Under the pieces are notes generated by a model. That model saw nothing but the letters and a program-made list of their open reading frames with translations, ran no database searches and was not told the origin of the DNA. DNA of 64,000 nt from Kuschelorhynchus macadamiae (Eukaryota; Arthropoda; Insecta; Coleoptera; Curculionidae): NCBI GenBank assembly GCA_030620095.1, contig JAUTXW010000958.1, forward strand, positions 52,501 to 116,500. The letters are read 5' to 3'. Shown in pieces: positions 36,057-46,290 of the stretch. Within the stretch, counting starts at the first letter, position 1. Every line of letters starts with the position of its first letter. The position numbers were made by a program, and so were the translations under genes.

Positions 36057-37334
36057 TAAGATATCAGTGACGGCTCGTACTCTGAAATTTAGGGTCGGCC
36101 CAGGCTCAAGGCCAAACAAGGGCGGTTTTACAGTGAGGGGATAATGAGGTAATTAACCCCCTCCTACGCCCCGACCGTTCAAACATCATGTGTAATTTAT
36201 ATTTTTACGTGAAAATTACGATTAAAAACTTGGCTACGAAATATTATATATAGCACAAAAGCGACCTATTGGATTGGTTCTCTTGCATATCCATAGATAG
36301 AGATTTGATGTAAATATAAACAATGTAATTAATAAATTTGCAGCAAGAAAAAAATTAGACATTATTCTGTGACTATTTATTAGAGGCTGTTTTTTTTTAA
36401 TTATGCCACAACAAGTATGATAAACAATATAGGTATTTATGTTGTTCTCATACAATATATTAATATATTAACAAACTTTCTTTTAAATTAACAGCCCCAC
36501 CCCCCAGAAAGGGTTCCTAAAATCGCCCTTGAGGCCAATGTGATGTTAAGTGGTGCCATGTCCAAATATGGTCAAATACTAGTCTTTTATTTATTTCCGT
36601 TTACTTCTTCAATGATAATTAGGTAGGTACCAACCTATATATAGCAGATCTAGGCTAGAGTATAAATTTAATAAGAAAAAAATGTTAATAAAACGCTCTA
36701 GTCGGTAAACTTGATTTTTTGATATTTGTATCTTGCCTCAAGAGGAAAATAAAATAGATGCCGAATAAAGTGAAAGATACATATTCAACCAAAAAAGCAT
36801 ATTATCCAGCAAGAACAACGATGCAGCCGGCCGACTTCTAAAACAAATTGCAATTGATATTTTAAAATATTCACTTGTAGTTATATCGTCACCACATGTT
36901 GGGTGATATAAGCTACGACGAACGTTATAGCCGAGGTTATAGCATGGGGATATATACAAACGTATTACATACCGCGTGAATTAGTACATGAAGTCTGGCA
37001 TGTGAGATGATGGAATCGGCTGGCCGAGCCACCGTCTATAATAAATACATTAGAATATCTGTGGACGGTGGCCCGCTGACTGTTGTTAATGGCGTTATTA
37101 GTTATGTTAGTCAAGTCAAGTTATGTTAGTCAAGTCGATAATAGAGATATCAACCTATTTTGCTATGTGCCCAGAAAATAATAAACTACATTTTTGGTTT
37201 TGTGTGTTTTTAGGATGTCTGCAAAATTATTTTTGAAAAATATTTACTTTTTTAAAAAGAGAATTTTCCCTGTATATTTTCTGGTATGGCCCGGCCGATC
37301 CTGCCGCCCCTGACGAGCCGTCACTGTAAGATAT
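36057..37334. mobile_element. Non-autonomous hAT element (1262 bp) with perfect 8-bp target duplication
   Basis: The 8-bp flanks 'taagatat' (36057-36064 and 37327-37334) are identical. The element (36065-37326) begins 'cagtgacggctcgtac' and ends 'gacgagccgtcactg', 15-bp near-perfect terminal inverted repeats. Eight-base duplications and CA..TG ends are hallmarks of hAT elements. No transposase reading frame remains; the minus-strand frames 36234-36455 and 36738-36959 show no domain. It contains a second element nested at 36117-36531. Confidence 0.88.
36117..36531. mobile_element. hAT-type MITE nested in the 1262-bp element
   Basis: The left end 'caagggcggttttaca' and the reverse complement of the right end 'caagggcgattttagg' are inverted. 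Flanks 'aggccaaa' (36109-36116) and 'aggccaat' (36532-36539) match at 7 of 8 positions. The 415-bp interior is AT-rich with no coding sequence. It inserted only ~50 bp inside the host element's terminus. Confidence 0.75.
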
Positions 37335-37649
37335 ATAATCCTTTAGATTTTACAGCCTCTCAAAGTCTAAAATTCTCAAATTTCAGATATAGCAGATGAA
37401 ATATATTCATATATGTTGAGAATTAAGAATTCGAAAAAGAAACGGGGTCTTCGCTAAAAAAAGGTAACATGCCCAGCTTTAAATAAATTGTTTTAAATGT
37501 AGCAAAAAGTTAAACAAAATCGACGCATCTCAGCAATTTTTTTTAATTGCTAAAAAACATTCTCATAAATGTTATCCCAAATAAAACTATATTTAGGTTG
37601 GTACTAACTTAAAAATTTAAAAATCACGATTCGCCATTGCATCTATCTA

Positions 37650-38443
37650 TAGACCATTTTAGAATTACGTCATTGACAAGCCTTCTGGACAAGACCCTAA
37701 ATCTGCAACCATGCCCACCAATCACACCAATGTAGAGTGCGTGTGTAATTCAAAACTCATTTTCGATGATCTGAGGTCTAACTTTACGGCTTTAATCGTG
37801 GTTTATAGATTTAATGATGGTTTTATCGACGAACTTAGGTAACCTAACACTAATGAGGCAGATCTAGTTAACAGTATAGGTTTTGTTAAAATCCATTTTA
37901 ATATAGACTCGCAATTTTGTTGAGCTATCTTTCTAGTAAACTTAGCCTATCCTCACCTGACCTAATCAACTATTTAAAAAAATAATAATAGTCATCTGCC
38001 TGAGTGAGAATTCGAACACACATTCGTCGGATCGAAAGCCGAGAATGCTACTACTGAGCCAAAAACATTCACCAATGTTGTTTATACTCCGCCGATATAA
38101 CCGACGAACCAATAGGAAGCACATTGAACAATCTGTGTTGTGATTGGCGGGCGGGGTTGCAGATATAGGGTCTCGTATCTTCTGTGGTGGTACCTTATTT
38201 ATTTCAGTTTTGGCAATCATATGATCAATACTGCCAAAACTTTCGATCCTTTGATTATACTGACATATATATCATCATTACAGGTCAAATAGTAAACACT
38301 TCCAGACGAATGAAGAAATGATGATATAAGTTCTAAAAAATTGCAAATATAAACACATTAGAACTTGAAAACAGTGGCAAAATGAAATTTGTTTGCATGG
38401 CCTTCATAGAAATGTATAAGGCACGTGACCTAAAATGGTCAAT
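37650..38443. mobile_element. Inverted-repeat element carrying a SINE
   Basis: An inner inverted repeat of 33 bp pairs 37691-37723 ('gaccctaaatctgcaacc..') with 38139-38172 ('..ggttgcagatatagggtc'), with few mismatches, including 'caccaatcac' / 'gtgattggcg'. A shorter outer dyad 'gaccattttag' (37652) / 'ctaaaatggtc' (38432) may mark the ends. The tRNA-like SINE at 37975-38070 lies between the arms. Superfamily unresolved. Confidence 0.5.
37975..38070 (-). repeat. tRNA-derived SINE head
   Basis: On the minus strand the sequence starts 'ttttggctcagtagtagca', like an A box (TRGCNNAGYNGG-type), and later has 'gtgttcgaattc', like a B box (GGTTCGANNCC). Spacing is close to that of a tRNA gene. It then runs into 'gactattattattttttt', an A/T-rich tail. 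It lacks a full cloverleaf and 3' acceptor arm, so it is a SINE promoter rather than a functional tRNA. Confidence 0.65.
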
Positions 38444-38594
38444 AGTAGGAGGCTACGAAACGCAGCAGTAATCCAATATTAAAGAAAAATGCGTTTCGTA
38501 ATAGCACTTTAATGAAACCCATTTGACGTTGATAGTGGCTCAAATATAAATGCCAAATAGATAAACATAATATAACTCATGTAAGGATGCTTAC

Positions 38595-38885
38595 TTTATC
38601 TTCTGGGGGACATTTAAATAAGTTTACAAATGTCTGCTGCAAATTCTTCGAAAACCTAGGAGCAAACACATCCTTTTCTGGACCAAATTGATGTCTGGAC
38701 TGCCTTACTATTGAATCTATGACATAAAGGCCTGGTACTTTGTATTCTGGCTTGCATTTAAGGATAAATTTTTCTACACTTTGCACGACATGCTTGTAAA
38801 ACTTGATGGCTTTGATGGCGCCCCTTGTTAAAGCCGTCATTTTGGCCTTTGAAATAGGAGGCTTGACCTCGTACAAAGACGAGAG
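38595..38885 (-). CDS. SCAF4/SCAF8: SCAF4/SCAF8-like protein, exon with main part of the CTD-interacting domain
   Basis: A 291-nt (97-codon) minus-strand exon between acceptor 'ttttgttacag' (ag at 38887-38886) and donor AAA|gtaagc (gt at 38594-38593), phase 0 on both sides. It encodes 'LSSLYEVKPPISKAKM', 'AIKAIKFYKHVVQSVEKFI', 'KCKPEYKVPGLYVIDSIVR', 'QSRHQFGPEKDVFAPRFSK' and '..FKCPPEDK', nearly identical in pattern to the CID of vertebrate SCAF4/SCAF8. The upstream coding exon (normally ~10 residues plus 5' UTR) was not found in 38.9-64 kb by eye. In vertebrates these proteins read the phosphorylated RNA polymerase II tail and suppress early polyadenylation. The in-frame ATG just upstream lies in the acceptor and is not the start. 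Confidence 0.96.
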
Positions 38886-41290
38886 CTGTAACAAAATAAG
38901 TAAAATAATATAATATATTTAATGAATACAGATATTATGCTATTAGTTATGATTAAAATAAATAAGAATGTTTAACTTTATATTTTTTAGATGCTCAAGT
39001 AATTACAATATTAGAACATCTTTAATGAAAGGAAGAAATATAGTTGGTGAGCTGTTGTCTTGCTTCAATCCCCCTTATTTGAGAAGTACGTCAAGCACGC
39101 TTTAATTCAAAGAGTAAATATCTTACCGACAAAGCTACATTTTTAAAAATGATGGAGAACTTAATATCTATCATGAACAGACTAGAAAGAAAAATAAATA
39201 TCTAAAGAATTTCTAAATATCACAATTAGAAAATGACAGTAACATAAGCAAAACACAACTGCCGAACTTATGTACCTATATTGTCATAGCAATGAGATCT
39301 GGTTTAGCGGCAGTTTTACATAGTTGCCGATTGCCTCCGCAGTAACTAAGTGTTTGATAGTGGAGAACTGTCACGGTAACGTCACTGTATGTCCCGATTG
39401 ACATAATTTATAGTACTGCCAATGATTCTGTTGTGCCAAGACACCAGCATGTATAAAACACTAGACGAATTGTGCAATTATTTGGCTAAATTATTAAAAA
39501 CCGATTGAATACTTAAATGTTTCTATTTCGAAAATAAAACGTTTATCTGCAAAAGAACCGTTTTATGTTCCGATTAAGTTTTTTTTTAAATCTTTTATTT
39601 GGCGTCAGATTTAAAAACAATTGTCTCCCACCTGATGGTTTCCAATTTACTACAAAATTTAACTTAACAATTTTTTTTCAGCGTAAAGTCTGAACATAGT
39701 TTGGGTTTCATTGGTTCCCACCTACTACAAATGATAATATGACAGTTATGATCAGAATGACCAGACATTTTTTTTGTTCCACAATACTTTAGATATCAAA
39801 ATTAATAAATGCTTTGTCAATGCAAGTTTCAATAGTCTTTGTGACGCTCTAAGAGAGTTTTCATAAACTTCCCTTGACTGAACTTAGATAAGTTTTCAAG
39901 ATTCCATACAAAAACATCCATTTCTGAGTAAGGCGGCCTATAAATATTTTCCATTATTAATAGCAGAGGCTTCAAAAATATGCTCATTGGTAATCTATAA
40001 ATTAATTTCATTTTTATGGATGTTCTTTCATGCTGACTGATTTTTCTAAAACTATTTCTATTAACCCAAGATGACTTGAAGGATATTTCTGAGGATTTGT
40101 TATCGGGTGTTGCTAAGGTCTCATTGGTGGAGACGAGACCCCTGTAAAATTTGTTGCTGCTTGTTCTAGATTATTTATACTTGAGATACCATATTTATCT
40201 AAAATTCCACTACCAACTTGGGATAGGCATTTTTTTTCGATATATCGAAAGGCCATTTTGTTTTGCTATACTGGATTCATAGCAAAATATCCTATGCAAC
40301 ACTTGATTTTTGTGCGAAATTTAAGATACATTGGATAATTAGTTTTCTTTAGTAATAATTTTAGAATGTATCACTAGACCGCCATCTTGTTAAGGCATAT
40401 TGGATTTTTACCAAAATGTTACCAGGTCATCCGCATATGACCCTTAATTTTTGATCAAATTTTGAACTCAATGTAGTCAGTAGTTTGCCGCGAACAGACA
40501 GATACAATTGAGAAGTCATATTTTTCGGCATTTAGGAACCCCGAATGGTGATCCCATAGCCGACATGTTGAAGAAAACGTCGGAATGGTGCGGTTTTGAA
40601 TATTATTCTGTGAGAGAGTTTTCGCTTTAACATATAATTTGGTGTGTGAAGTATAATTGACCAAAAAAGTAATTAGAGAGTCTTTTAAAAGAAAATCTCC
40701 TGGGACCTAGGGAGGGGATCTAATTTCTTGTAAGGGTATGTCAGTTATTATAAATCTTATTGGCTTCTGGAAATATAAAAAAACTTTATTCCTAGCACAA
40801 AAAAGTTAATTGTATGGGGAGGGTGTAGGAGGGAAAATCTTACAGCAAGCATATTAAAATAAAACGGCAAAATGGCACCATTTTTACTATTTTTCTGCTA
40901 GAGTTCGTTGTTGATAATGTGAGGGGGGACAAACTTAATATATTGTCAGGCTATTTCGGTAGGTAATTATAAATTTATTTAATTATTTATTTATTTATGG
41001 ATGACACCCATTAAACCAAGATAAAGGTTAACATAATTATAATAATTCATATTCGTTAGTACTAATTCTAAGATTGACTCATACCATATTCAGTAGTAAA
41101 CATTCAACTATATCTAATCTCTTAACGTGTCTTTTAAAGGATTCAAAAGAATTTGAGAAAAAAATCTACGTTAACCCTGTTACCATTGACCATAATTCTT
41201 GACAGTGGTTAGAAAATTCCATAATTACTGTTCTGAATTCAAGTTTCTCCAAGTTAAAATTAACTCTAGCCTCATTATAATTAAAATATG
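38886..41290. other. Intron, no gene recognised
   Basis: AT-rich DNA with short frames only (39829-40011 minus, 40455-40664 minus, 41166-41384 minus overlapping the pogo end). No domain, RNA gene or terminal repeat was found. Confidence 0.45.
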
Positions 41291-41305
41291 TAGGGGAACG
41301 GCGTA

Positions 41306-41334
41306 TAATATCGATCAACGGGTAATATCGACCA
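41306..41334. promoter_or_regulatory. Left subterminal repeats of the pogo element
   Basis: Two copies of the motif written TGGTCGATATTRCCC on the other strand: 'taatatcgatc' (41306-41316, inside the TIR) and 'gggtaatatcgacca' (41320-41334). Such subterminal copies are candidate transposase binding sites. Confidence 0.65.
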
Positions 41335-41658
41335 CGCGCAAAAACAAACATTAATTGAGCTGGCAATCCCGCAACACATGTCAAAACCTTGGGCTAACCG
41401 AAATGCATCACGCCACGCAGTTGCATCGTTATAGCAGAGCAGATTAGATGTCGGCGGCATATAATCGGAGAATAGGCAGTTTTTTATTAATCACGGGCCA
41501 GTTTCAAGAAGGTATGTATTCTATACGCATCAGTATTAATCTAGAATTATAGTACGTAAGTTTAGTATAACTATTAAGGATTCTAACTTATAAACATAAT
41601 AATTTTAAAAAAAGGTTAGGGTCATTTTTTTTTAGTAAATTGTTATCAGTGCTACGTT

Positions 41659-41710
41659 GGGTAATATCGGTCAGAGTGATCGATATTCCCCGCAATGGTC
41701 GATATTACCC
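41659..41710. promoter_or_regulatory. Three motif copies 46-97 bp upstream of the transposase ATG
   Basis: 'gggtaatatcggtca' (41659-41673), 'gatcgatattcccc' (41678-41691) and 'tggtcgatattaccc' (41696-41710) are alternating-orientation copies of the terminal motif. Their place between terminus and start codon suggests the transposase could bind its own promoter region (inference). Confidence 0.65.
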
Positions 41711-41755
41711 ACATACTTTTTTTTCTAATTTAAATGTCTTATTTTCTGTTTTCAG

Positions 41756-43648
41756 ATGCCAAGAAATTATATTCGCCAATCCACACGTTCGACTTGGACG
41801 GAAGAGGCATTACATAGAGCATTAGATGCTATAAATAAAAAACAATGCAGTATTAGACAAGCAGCTAAATTAAACAACATCCCCTATGCTACCCTACAGG
41901 ACCGCTTAAAAAATCGTTACCCCGAGAAGGAATTAAAGTTAGGAAGGAGAGCAGTATTTTCGCATCAACAAGAAAAAGATTTGCGGAATTATATTTTAAA
42001 ATTAGCAAATAAATATTACGGTTTAACTCCACAGAAAGTTCGAAAAATTGCTTACGACTATGCAGAGGCCAATAATATTAAACACAACTTCAATAAAAAT
42101 AAAAAAATGTGTGGGAAAGAATGGATGTATGGCTTTTTACGAAGAAATCCAGAAATATCCTTGAGAAAACCAGAGGCGACCAGCATTAATAGGGTTCTTG
42201 CTTTCAACCGGACCGATGTTAATCTTTTTTACGATAATCTTGAAACCGTTATGCAGAAGTATCAGTTTGCCCCACATCGAATATTTAATATCGATGAAAC
42301 GGGGATTAGTGGGGTACACAAGCCTTCACGAATTCTTGTCCAAAAGGGTAGAAAACAGGTTGGGGCTATAACGAGTGGGGAACGGAGACAAACCACAACG
42401 GTAGTTTGCTGCATGAGTGCTGCTGGGTGCTATGTTCCACCACTATTTACTTTTAAAAGGGAAAGAATGAAGGATGGCCTTGATCGAAATGGTCCTGTTG
42501 GAGCGATATATCGGTGTTCTAGTTCAGGATGGATTACCGAAGATCTATTTTTAGAATGGCTAAAACATTTTGCAAGTTTTGTTAAAGTTTCAAACGACGA
42601 CCCCATTTTACTTATTTTAGACAATCACTGCACACATTCTACTTTAAGATCATACGAGTTTTGTCGCCAGAATGGGATTGTAGCAGTCTCTTTGCCCCCT
42701 CACACTTCCCATCGTCTTCAGCCCCTGGACTTAACCTTCTTTAGCTCTTTGAAAACCGCCTATAACCAAGAATGCGACAAATATATGAAAACTCACCATT
42801 TTGATAAAATCTCCGTTATGAACATCGCCGAGTTGTTTGCTAAAGCCTACGGCCGAATAACCACAGCTGAAAAGGGTATTAATGGATTTGAACGGACAGG
42901 AATATACCCCATTAACCGTCATATATTTGGGGAAGAAGAATTTGCAGACAATGTCGAAGAGGCGCAAGAACCTATGGAAGAGACTGCTATTGATGATGCA
43001 ATTCCTCGTCCCAGCGAAGCTCAAAATCAAGAAGCGCCCGTAATTTTTGAGGAAAGCATTATTGACTATGCAGCTCCTGGTCCTAGTGGGATGCAAGCTG
43101 GGGAAATTACTCCAGATAAAAATATTATCCAAAATAATGTTGCGATGGCGAAGTTTGGACGAGCTCGTCAGGAATCTTCATCAAGCGATGAGTCTGAATC
43201 GCAAATAGTCACTGTCTTTCACCCACAAGATACAGATGATGAAGATGGGACTGTAGAAATTAAAAATAAGACCTTTGAAGAAATTCACTCTGTTCTTGTT
43301 AGAAAAAGTTCAAGAGTCACTGGCAGAAAAAAACAATCATCAAAAATTTTGACCTCGACACCGCTTAAAGAGGAGCTAGAAGAAAAAGAAAAGAGAAAGC
43401 AGAAAAAAGATGCTAAAACAATTAAAAAAAGGGTTGACTTAGAGGATAAAAAAGGAGGTTCTAAAAAATATGTGAAAAGCCAAAAGTCAAGTGAGGGAGA
43501 TAAGTTAGCCGATATCTGTCCAGTTTGTTGCGACACAGGCAAAAATGAACTATGGTGGAGATGTCGTGGATGTGGCGAATGGACTCATTCTGCATGTTCT
43601 GGAGTAAACAATGCTGAGAACTTCCAAAAATGTGTCATTTGTGAGTAA
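41756..43648 (+). CDS. Pogo/Tigger-type transposase with C-terminal PHD finger
   Basis: 630 residues, uninterrupted. Residues ~12-60 form a psq-type helix-turn-helix ('WTEEALHRALDAI..SIRQAA..IPYATLQDRLK'). Residues ~65-140 resemble a CENP-B-type HTH ('FSHQQEKDLRNYI', 'KEWMYGFLRRNPEISLRKPE'). Residues ~170-380 form the DDE_1 core: D180 in 'FNIDETGIS', D289 in 'LLILDNHCTH' and D325 in 'LQPLDLTFFS', giving a DD35D spacing. Residues 385-575 are acidic, then lysine-rich and probably disordered. Residues ~583-630 form a C4HC3 PHD-type finger (CPVC, CRGC, HSAC, CVIC). PHD fingers commonly read histone tails, so chromatin-guided targeting is possible (inference). The start ATG follows three copies of a repeated motif. 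AATAAA lies at 43830. Confidence 0.95.
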   Translation: MPRNYIRQSTRSTWTEEALHRALDAINKKQCSIRQAAKLNNIPYATLQDRLKNRYPEKELKLGRRAVFSHQQEKDLRNYILKLANKYYGLTPQKVRKIAYDYAEANNIKHNFNKNKKMCGKEWMYGFLRRNPEISLRKPEATSINRVLAFNRTDVNLFYDNLETVMQKYQFAPHRIFNIDETGISGVHKPSRILVQKGRKQVGAITSGERRQTTTVVCCMSAAGCYVPPLFTFKRERMKDGLDRNGPVGAIYRCSSSGWITEDLFLEWLKHFASFVKVSNDDPILLILDNHCTHSTLRSYEFCRQNGIVAVSLPPHTSHRLQPLDLTFFSSLKTAYNQECDKYMKTHHFDKISVMNIAELFAKAYGRITTAEKGINGFERTGIYPINRHIFGEEEFADNVEEAQEPMEETAIDDAIPRPSEAQNQEAPVIFEESIIDYAAPGPSGMQAGEITPDKNIIQNNVAMAKFGRARQESSSSDESESQIVTVFHPQDTDDEDGTVEIKNKTFEEIHSVLVRKSSRVTGRKKQSSKILTSTPLKEELEEKEKRKQKKDAKTIKKRVDLEDKKGGSKKYVKSQKSSEGDKLADICPVCCDTGKNELWWRCRGCGEWTHSACSGVNNAENFQKCVICE

Positions 43649-43665
43649 ACAGCTATGTAAGCTCA

Positions 43666-43725
43666 CGGTCGATATTGCCCGACTGACTGGTCGATTTTAC
43701 CCTCCCTGGAGGGCAATTTCGATCA
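43666..43725. promoter_or_regulatory. Right subterminal repeats of the pogo element
   Basis: 'cggtcgatattgccc' (43666-43680), 'tggtcgattttaccc' (43688-43702) and the inverted 'gggcaatttcgatca' (43711-43725). A further copy 'tggtcgatattagaa' (43886-43900) lies in the right TIR. In total eight copies are seen at the two ends. Confidence 0.65.
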
Positions 43726-43829
43726 AAAGCATAATTTTGTTTTTTTATATATCAGGACTTTTTTTATGTTATTCATGTACGTTTTTATACCATAATAGAT
43801 AGATAACATATCGAACAATATGCTGTATC

Positions 43830-43835
43830 AATAAA
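43830..43835 (+). terminator. Polyadenylation signal AATAAA of the pogo transposase
   Basis: A canonical hexamer ~180 bp after the stop codon, still inside the element, followed by T-rich sequence. Confidence 0.6.
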
Positions 43836-43912
43836 AAAAGTTTAATTTTAAAAATTGGCTGTTTTATGTAAGGTTAGGCCTTAAGTGGTCGATATTAGAA
43901 CACCTTCCCCTA

Positions 43913-45575
43913 AGTGGAAAGTGTGTTCGAAAATCGGAATGAATGTTGACAATATTAAATGATTATATTTTGGATATAAAACATTTGTATCCAGTGGTTT
44001 GCAGTGGGGGAGTCAGTAAAATCAAAAGGTGTTTACCACAGTATTGTGTTTCAAATGGTTTTCGGGTTTGTAGTGCCTCAAAATTCAATTTAAGTAATCT
44101 TTTGGAATTGTTTATTCTCTATCAATAGGGCTTTTTATATAATAATTATATTACTGTATTCTAGCGAAGTGCAATAGATCCCATTATTTGTTTATTTTAT
44201 TGGGTAAAATTGTGTTTATTAATTTATATACAATGAAATAAGGTATCAACAAATAAATATAAGGAAGGTTAAAGACAGCATGTGTAGATTTGATACAATA
44301 TCCATATTTTTTTAACCAGATAGATACTTATCTACTTATTTTTTCTTAATTTTATTGAAATGGATTTATGTATTTTCACAATAGATTTCTTAATTTTCTA
44401 GGGTAACAAAATCTATATCAATAACCACTTTAATCTCTAGATATTTAAATATGCAATGTTTTTACTCACTCAAATATATCAATACCAATGACTCGTGTAA
44501 TGTTATGACTTAAGAACGTTTGGTACGTTATGTTTGTTCTCAATTTAAAAATAACAATAAAAATGATTTAAAAAACAGATTATTATAGTTATTAATAAAT
44601 TGAGAATAATGCATCTAAATGTTTTAAGACATAATATTGTAAGAATTATTAATATTTATTGAAAACGATGCTTTCAAAAAGAATCATATTAATCATTCTA
44701 CTATTAATCCCTTGAAAATATCAAAAAACTACATATGATTCTAAAGAGTAAAAAAGTCGAAAAAAACTTTATTTTTTGAAGTTTTATATAATATGTTATG
44801 TTTAGAGAAAAGAAACTATGCAAAGAATGGACTACTTTAAAATGTATCCTGCATTACTATACCTGCACTAAAAATATATTTTTAATATAACTATGTAAGC
44901 AAATGTCAAAATACAAATTCTATCCTGCGATCTTGCTGATAAAAAATTGTTTTTTACACATATTATTTTGTGGATTCTATAAGATTTGCATATCTGTTGA
45001 ACTTATGTAGGTAGTGTTTGCCTCCATCCTCTGTTTGACTGCATTCAGACCTGCTTGTTTTAGTTTGAGTCTTAGACGTATTCATTTTCACAATGGTTTC
45101 AGTTTCTGAATTGGCTAGTTCTACATTTTTAAAACAGCATGCATCAATGTGAGTTCCATTCTCTTCATCCTGATATGCAAGTTTTTTGCATATCAGAACA
45201 GTATATCTTTTCCGACAGCTTCAATGATATGTTATTATACACATCCAATTAGAAAAAGACTTATTCTAACAACATTCGAACATATCACACATTTTGGCTA
45301 TATGTTAATTTATTGCGTAAAAAGAAAATAATAGTAAATATTAAAAAAAGTCAATAGGTTGGACAAACAGCGATCGAGGCAGATATCAGTCAATTAATAG
45401 ATTAAAAAAGAAAAAAAAGAAAACAAATAGTCATGTCAAGTGTATGTTAAACAATCAAACATTAAAAATAAAATGTGTTAAGATTACTTAAAATTACGCG
45501 CTTTTAAGAGGATCAAAGCAAAGAAAAAAAAAAGGAACAATAAATCATGGACATACATTTCACGGTGAGGGGTAT
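43913..45575. other. No gene recognised
   Basis: AT-rich sequence with no supported frame. The frames at 43943-44128 and 45149-45331 (plus) lack domains. Confidence 0.45.
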
Positions 45576-45579
45576 TTCT

Positions 45580-46290
45580 GAATAACTTGAAAGACACATA
45601 TTCCACTATTCGAATTATCCAAGTTTCCGTGACCTTAAGATTGACAATTTGTATTCTAGTAATGAGGAGGTTGAATCTGTTAAATATTTAGGAATTACTA
45701 CTGACAAACATCTTAAGTGGGGACCATACATATCTCAAAGCTTACAAAACGTATTAAGAAACTTATACATACATTTTATGTTCTAAGAGAAATACTGGGA
45801 GTAAAGTAGATAATTTCTGTATATAAAGCATTGGTAGAATCTCTTATAAGATATGGTATGATTGTAAGGGGTGGTCCATACAGAAATTCACTACAGCCTT
45901 TAAATAATGTACAAAACTACATTTTAAAAATTTTCCATAGAAGAAGCAGACTATGCCACACTCATTTGCTATATATTTAGAAGACATTTTTAATGTCCAA
46001 TCTCTCTATATCCTATCAATTTCTGTTTTTGTCTAGAAAACGTCAAAGTTTAAAAATTATGTAAACCACTTCCAGGATACCCTTAATAAAATAAATCAAA
46101 ATTTAACAATACCAAATAGTCTTAGAAACATTAATATTAGATTTATCAGCTATCTGGTTCCCAAAATTTATAATTTGCTCCCTTTAGATGTTAAAAACTG
46201 CAATAACTTAAAGAAATTTAGTATTGTTTGTTGCAACTTGCAGCTCAATGTTCCGCATTTAAATGAAGAAAATACTATATTCTGCTTGCT
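45580..46290 (+). pseudogene. LINE reverse transcriptase C-terminal remnant
   Basis: Broken frames encode 'VESVKYLGITTDKHLKWGPYI' (near 45672), then 'YKALVESLIRYGMIV' (near 45824), 'NYILKIFHRRSRL' (near 45920), and a tail 'NIRFISYLVPKIYNLLPLDVK' (near 46132). These are the standard order of motifs after the catalytic box in jockey-like LINEs. Catalytic domains are absent and multiple frameshifts are present. Confidence 0.7.

Larger units (their letters stand above)
41291..43912 (+). mobile_element. Complete pogo/Tigger-type DNA transposon (2618 bp)
   Basis: The element is 41293-43910, flanked by TA (41291-41292 and 43911-43912). The left end 'ggggaacggcgtataatatc' and the reverse complement of the right end 'ggggaaggtgttctaatatc' are terminal inverted repeats with about 20 of 28 bases matching, including 'taatatcga'. 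A single intronless 630-codon transposase gene fills the centre. TA duplication, CENP-B-like DNA-binding domains and a DDD catalytic core place it in the pogo branch of Tc1/mariner. All features of an autonomous copy are present. The modest TIR identity argues for some age. Confidence 0.93.

Noticed and set aside
37975..38070. Functional tRNA gene
   Set aside because: A and B box-like words are present but no complete cloverleaf or acceptor pairing could be drawn, so a SINE is the better reading.
42731..43132. 133-codon frame antisense to the pogo transposase, and other antisense frames in 42.1-43.5 kb
   Set aside because: Shadows of the transposase gene. No motif of their own.
44990..45040. 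Possible first coding exon of the SCAF gene (a minus-strand ATG-GAG-GCA near 45023)
   Set aside because: The following codons do not match the expected short N-terminus and no donor fits.
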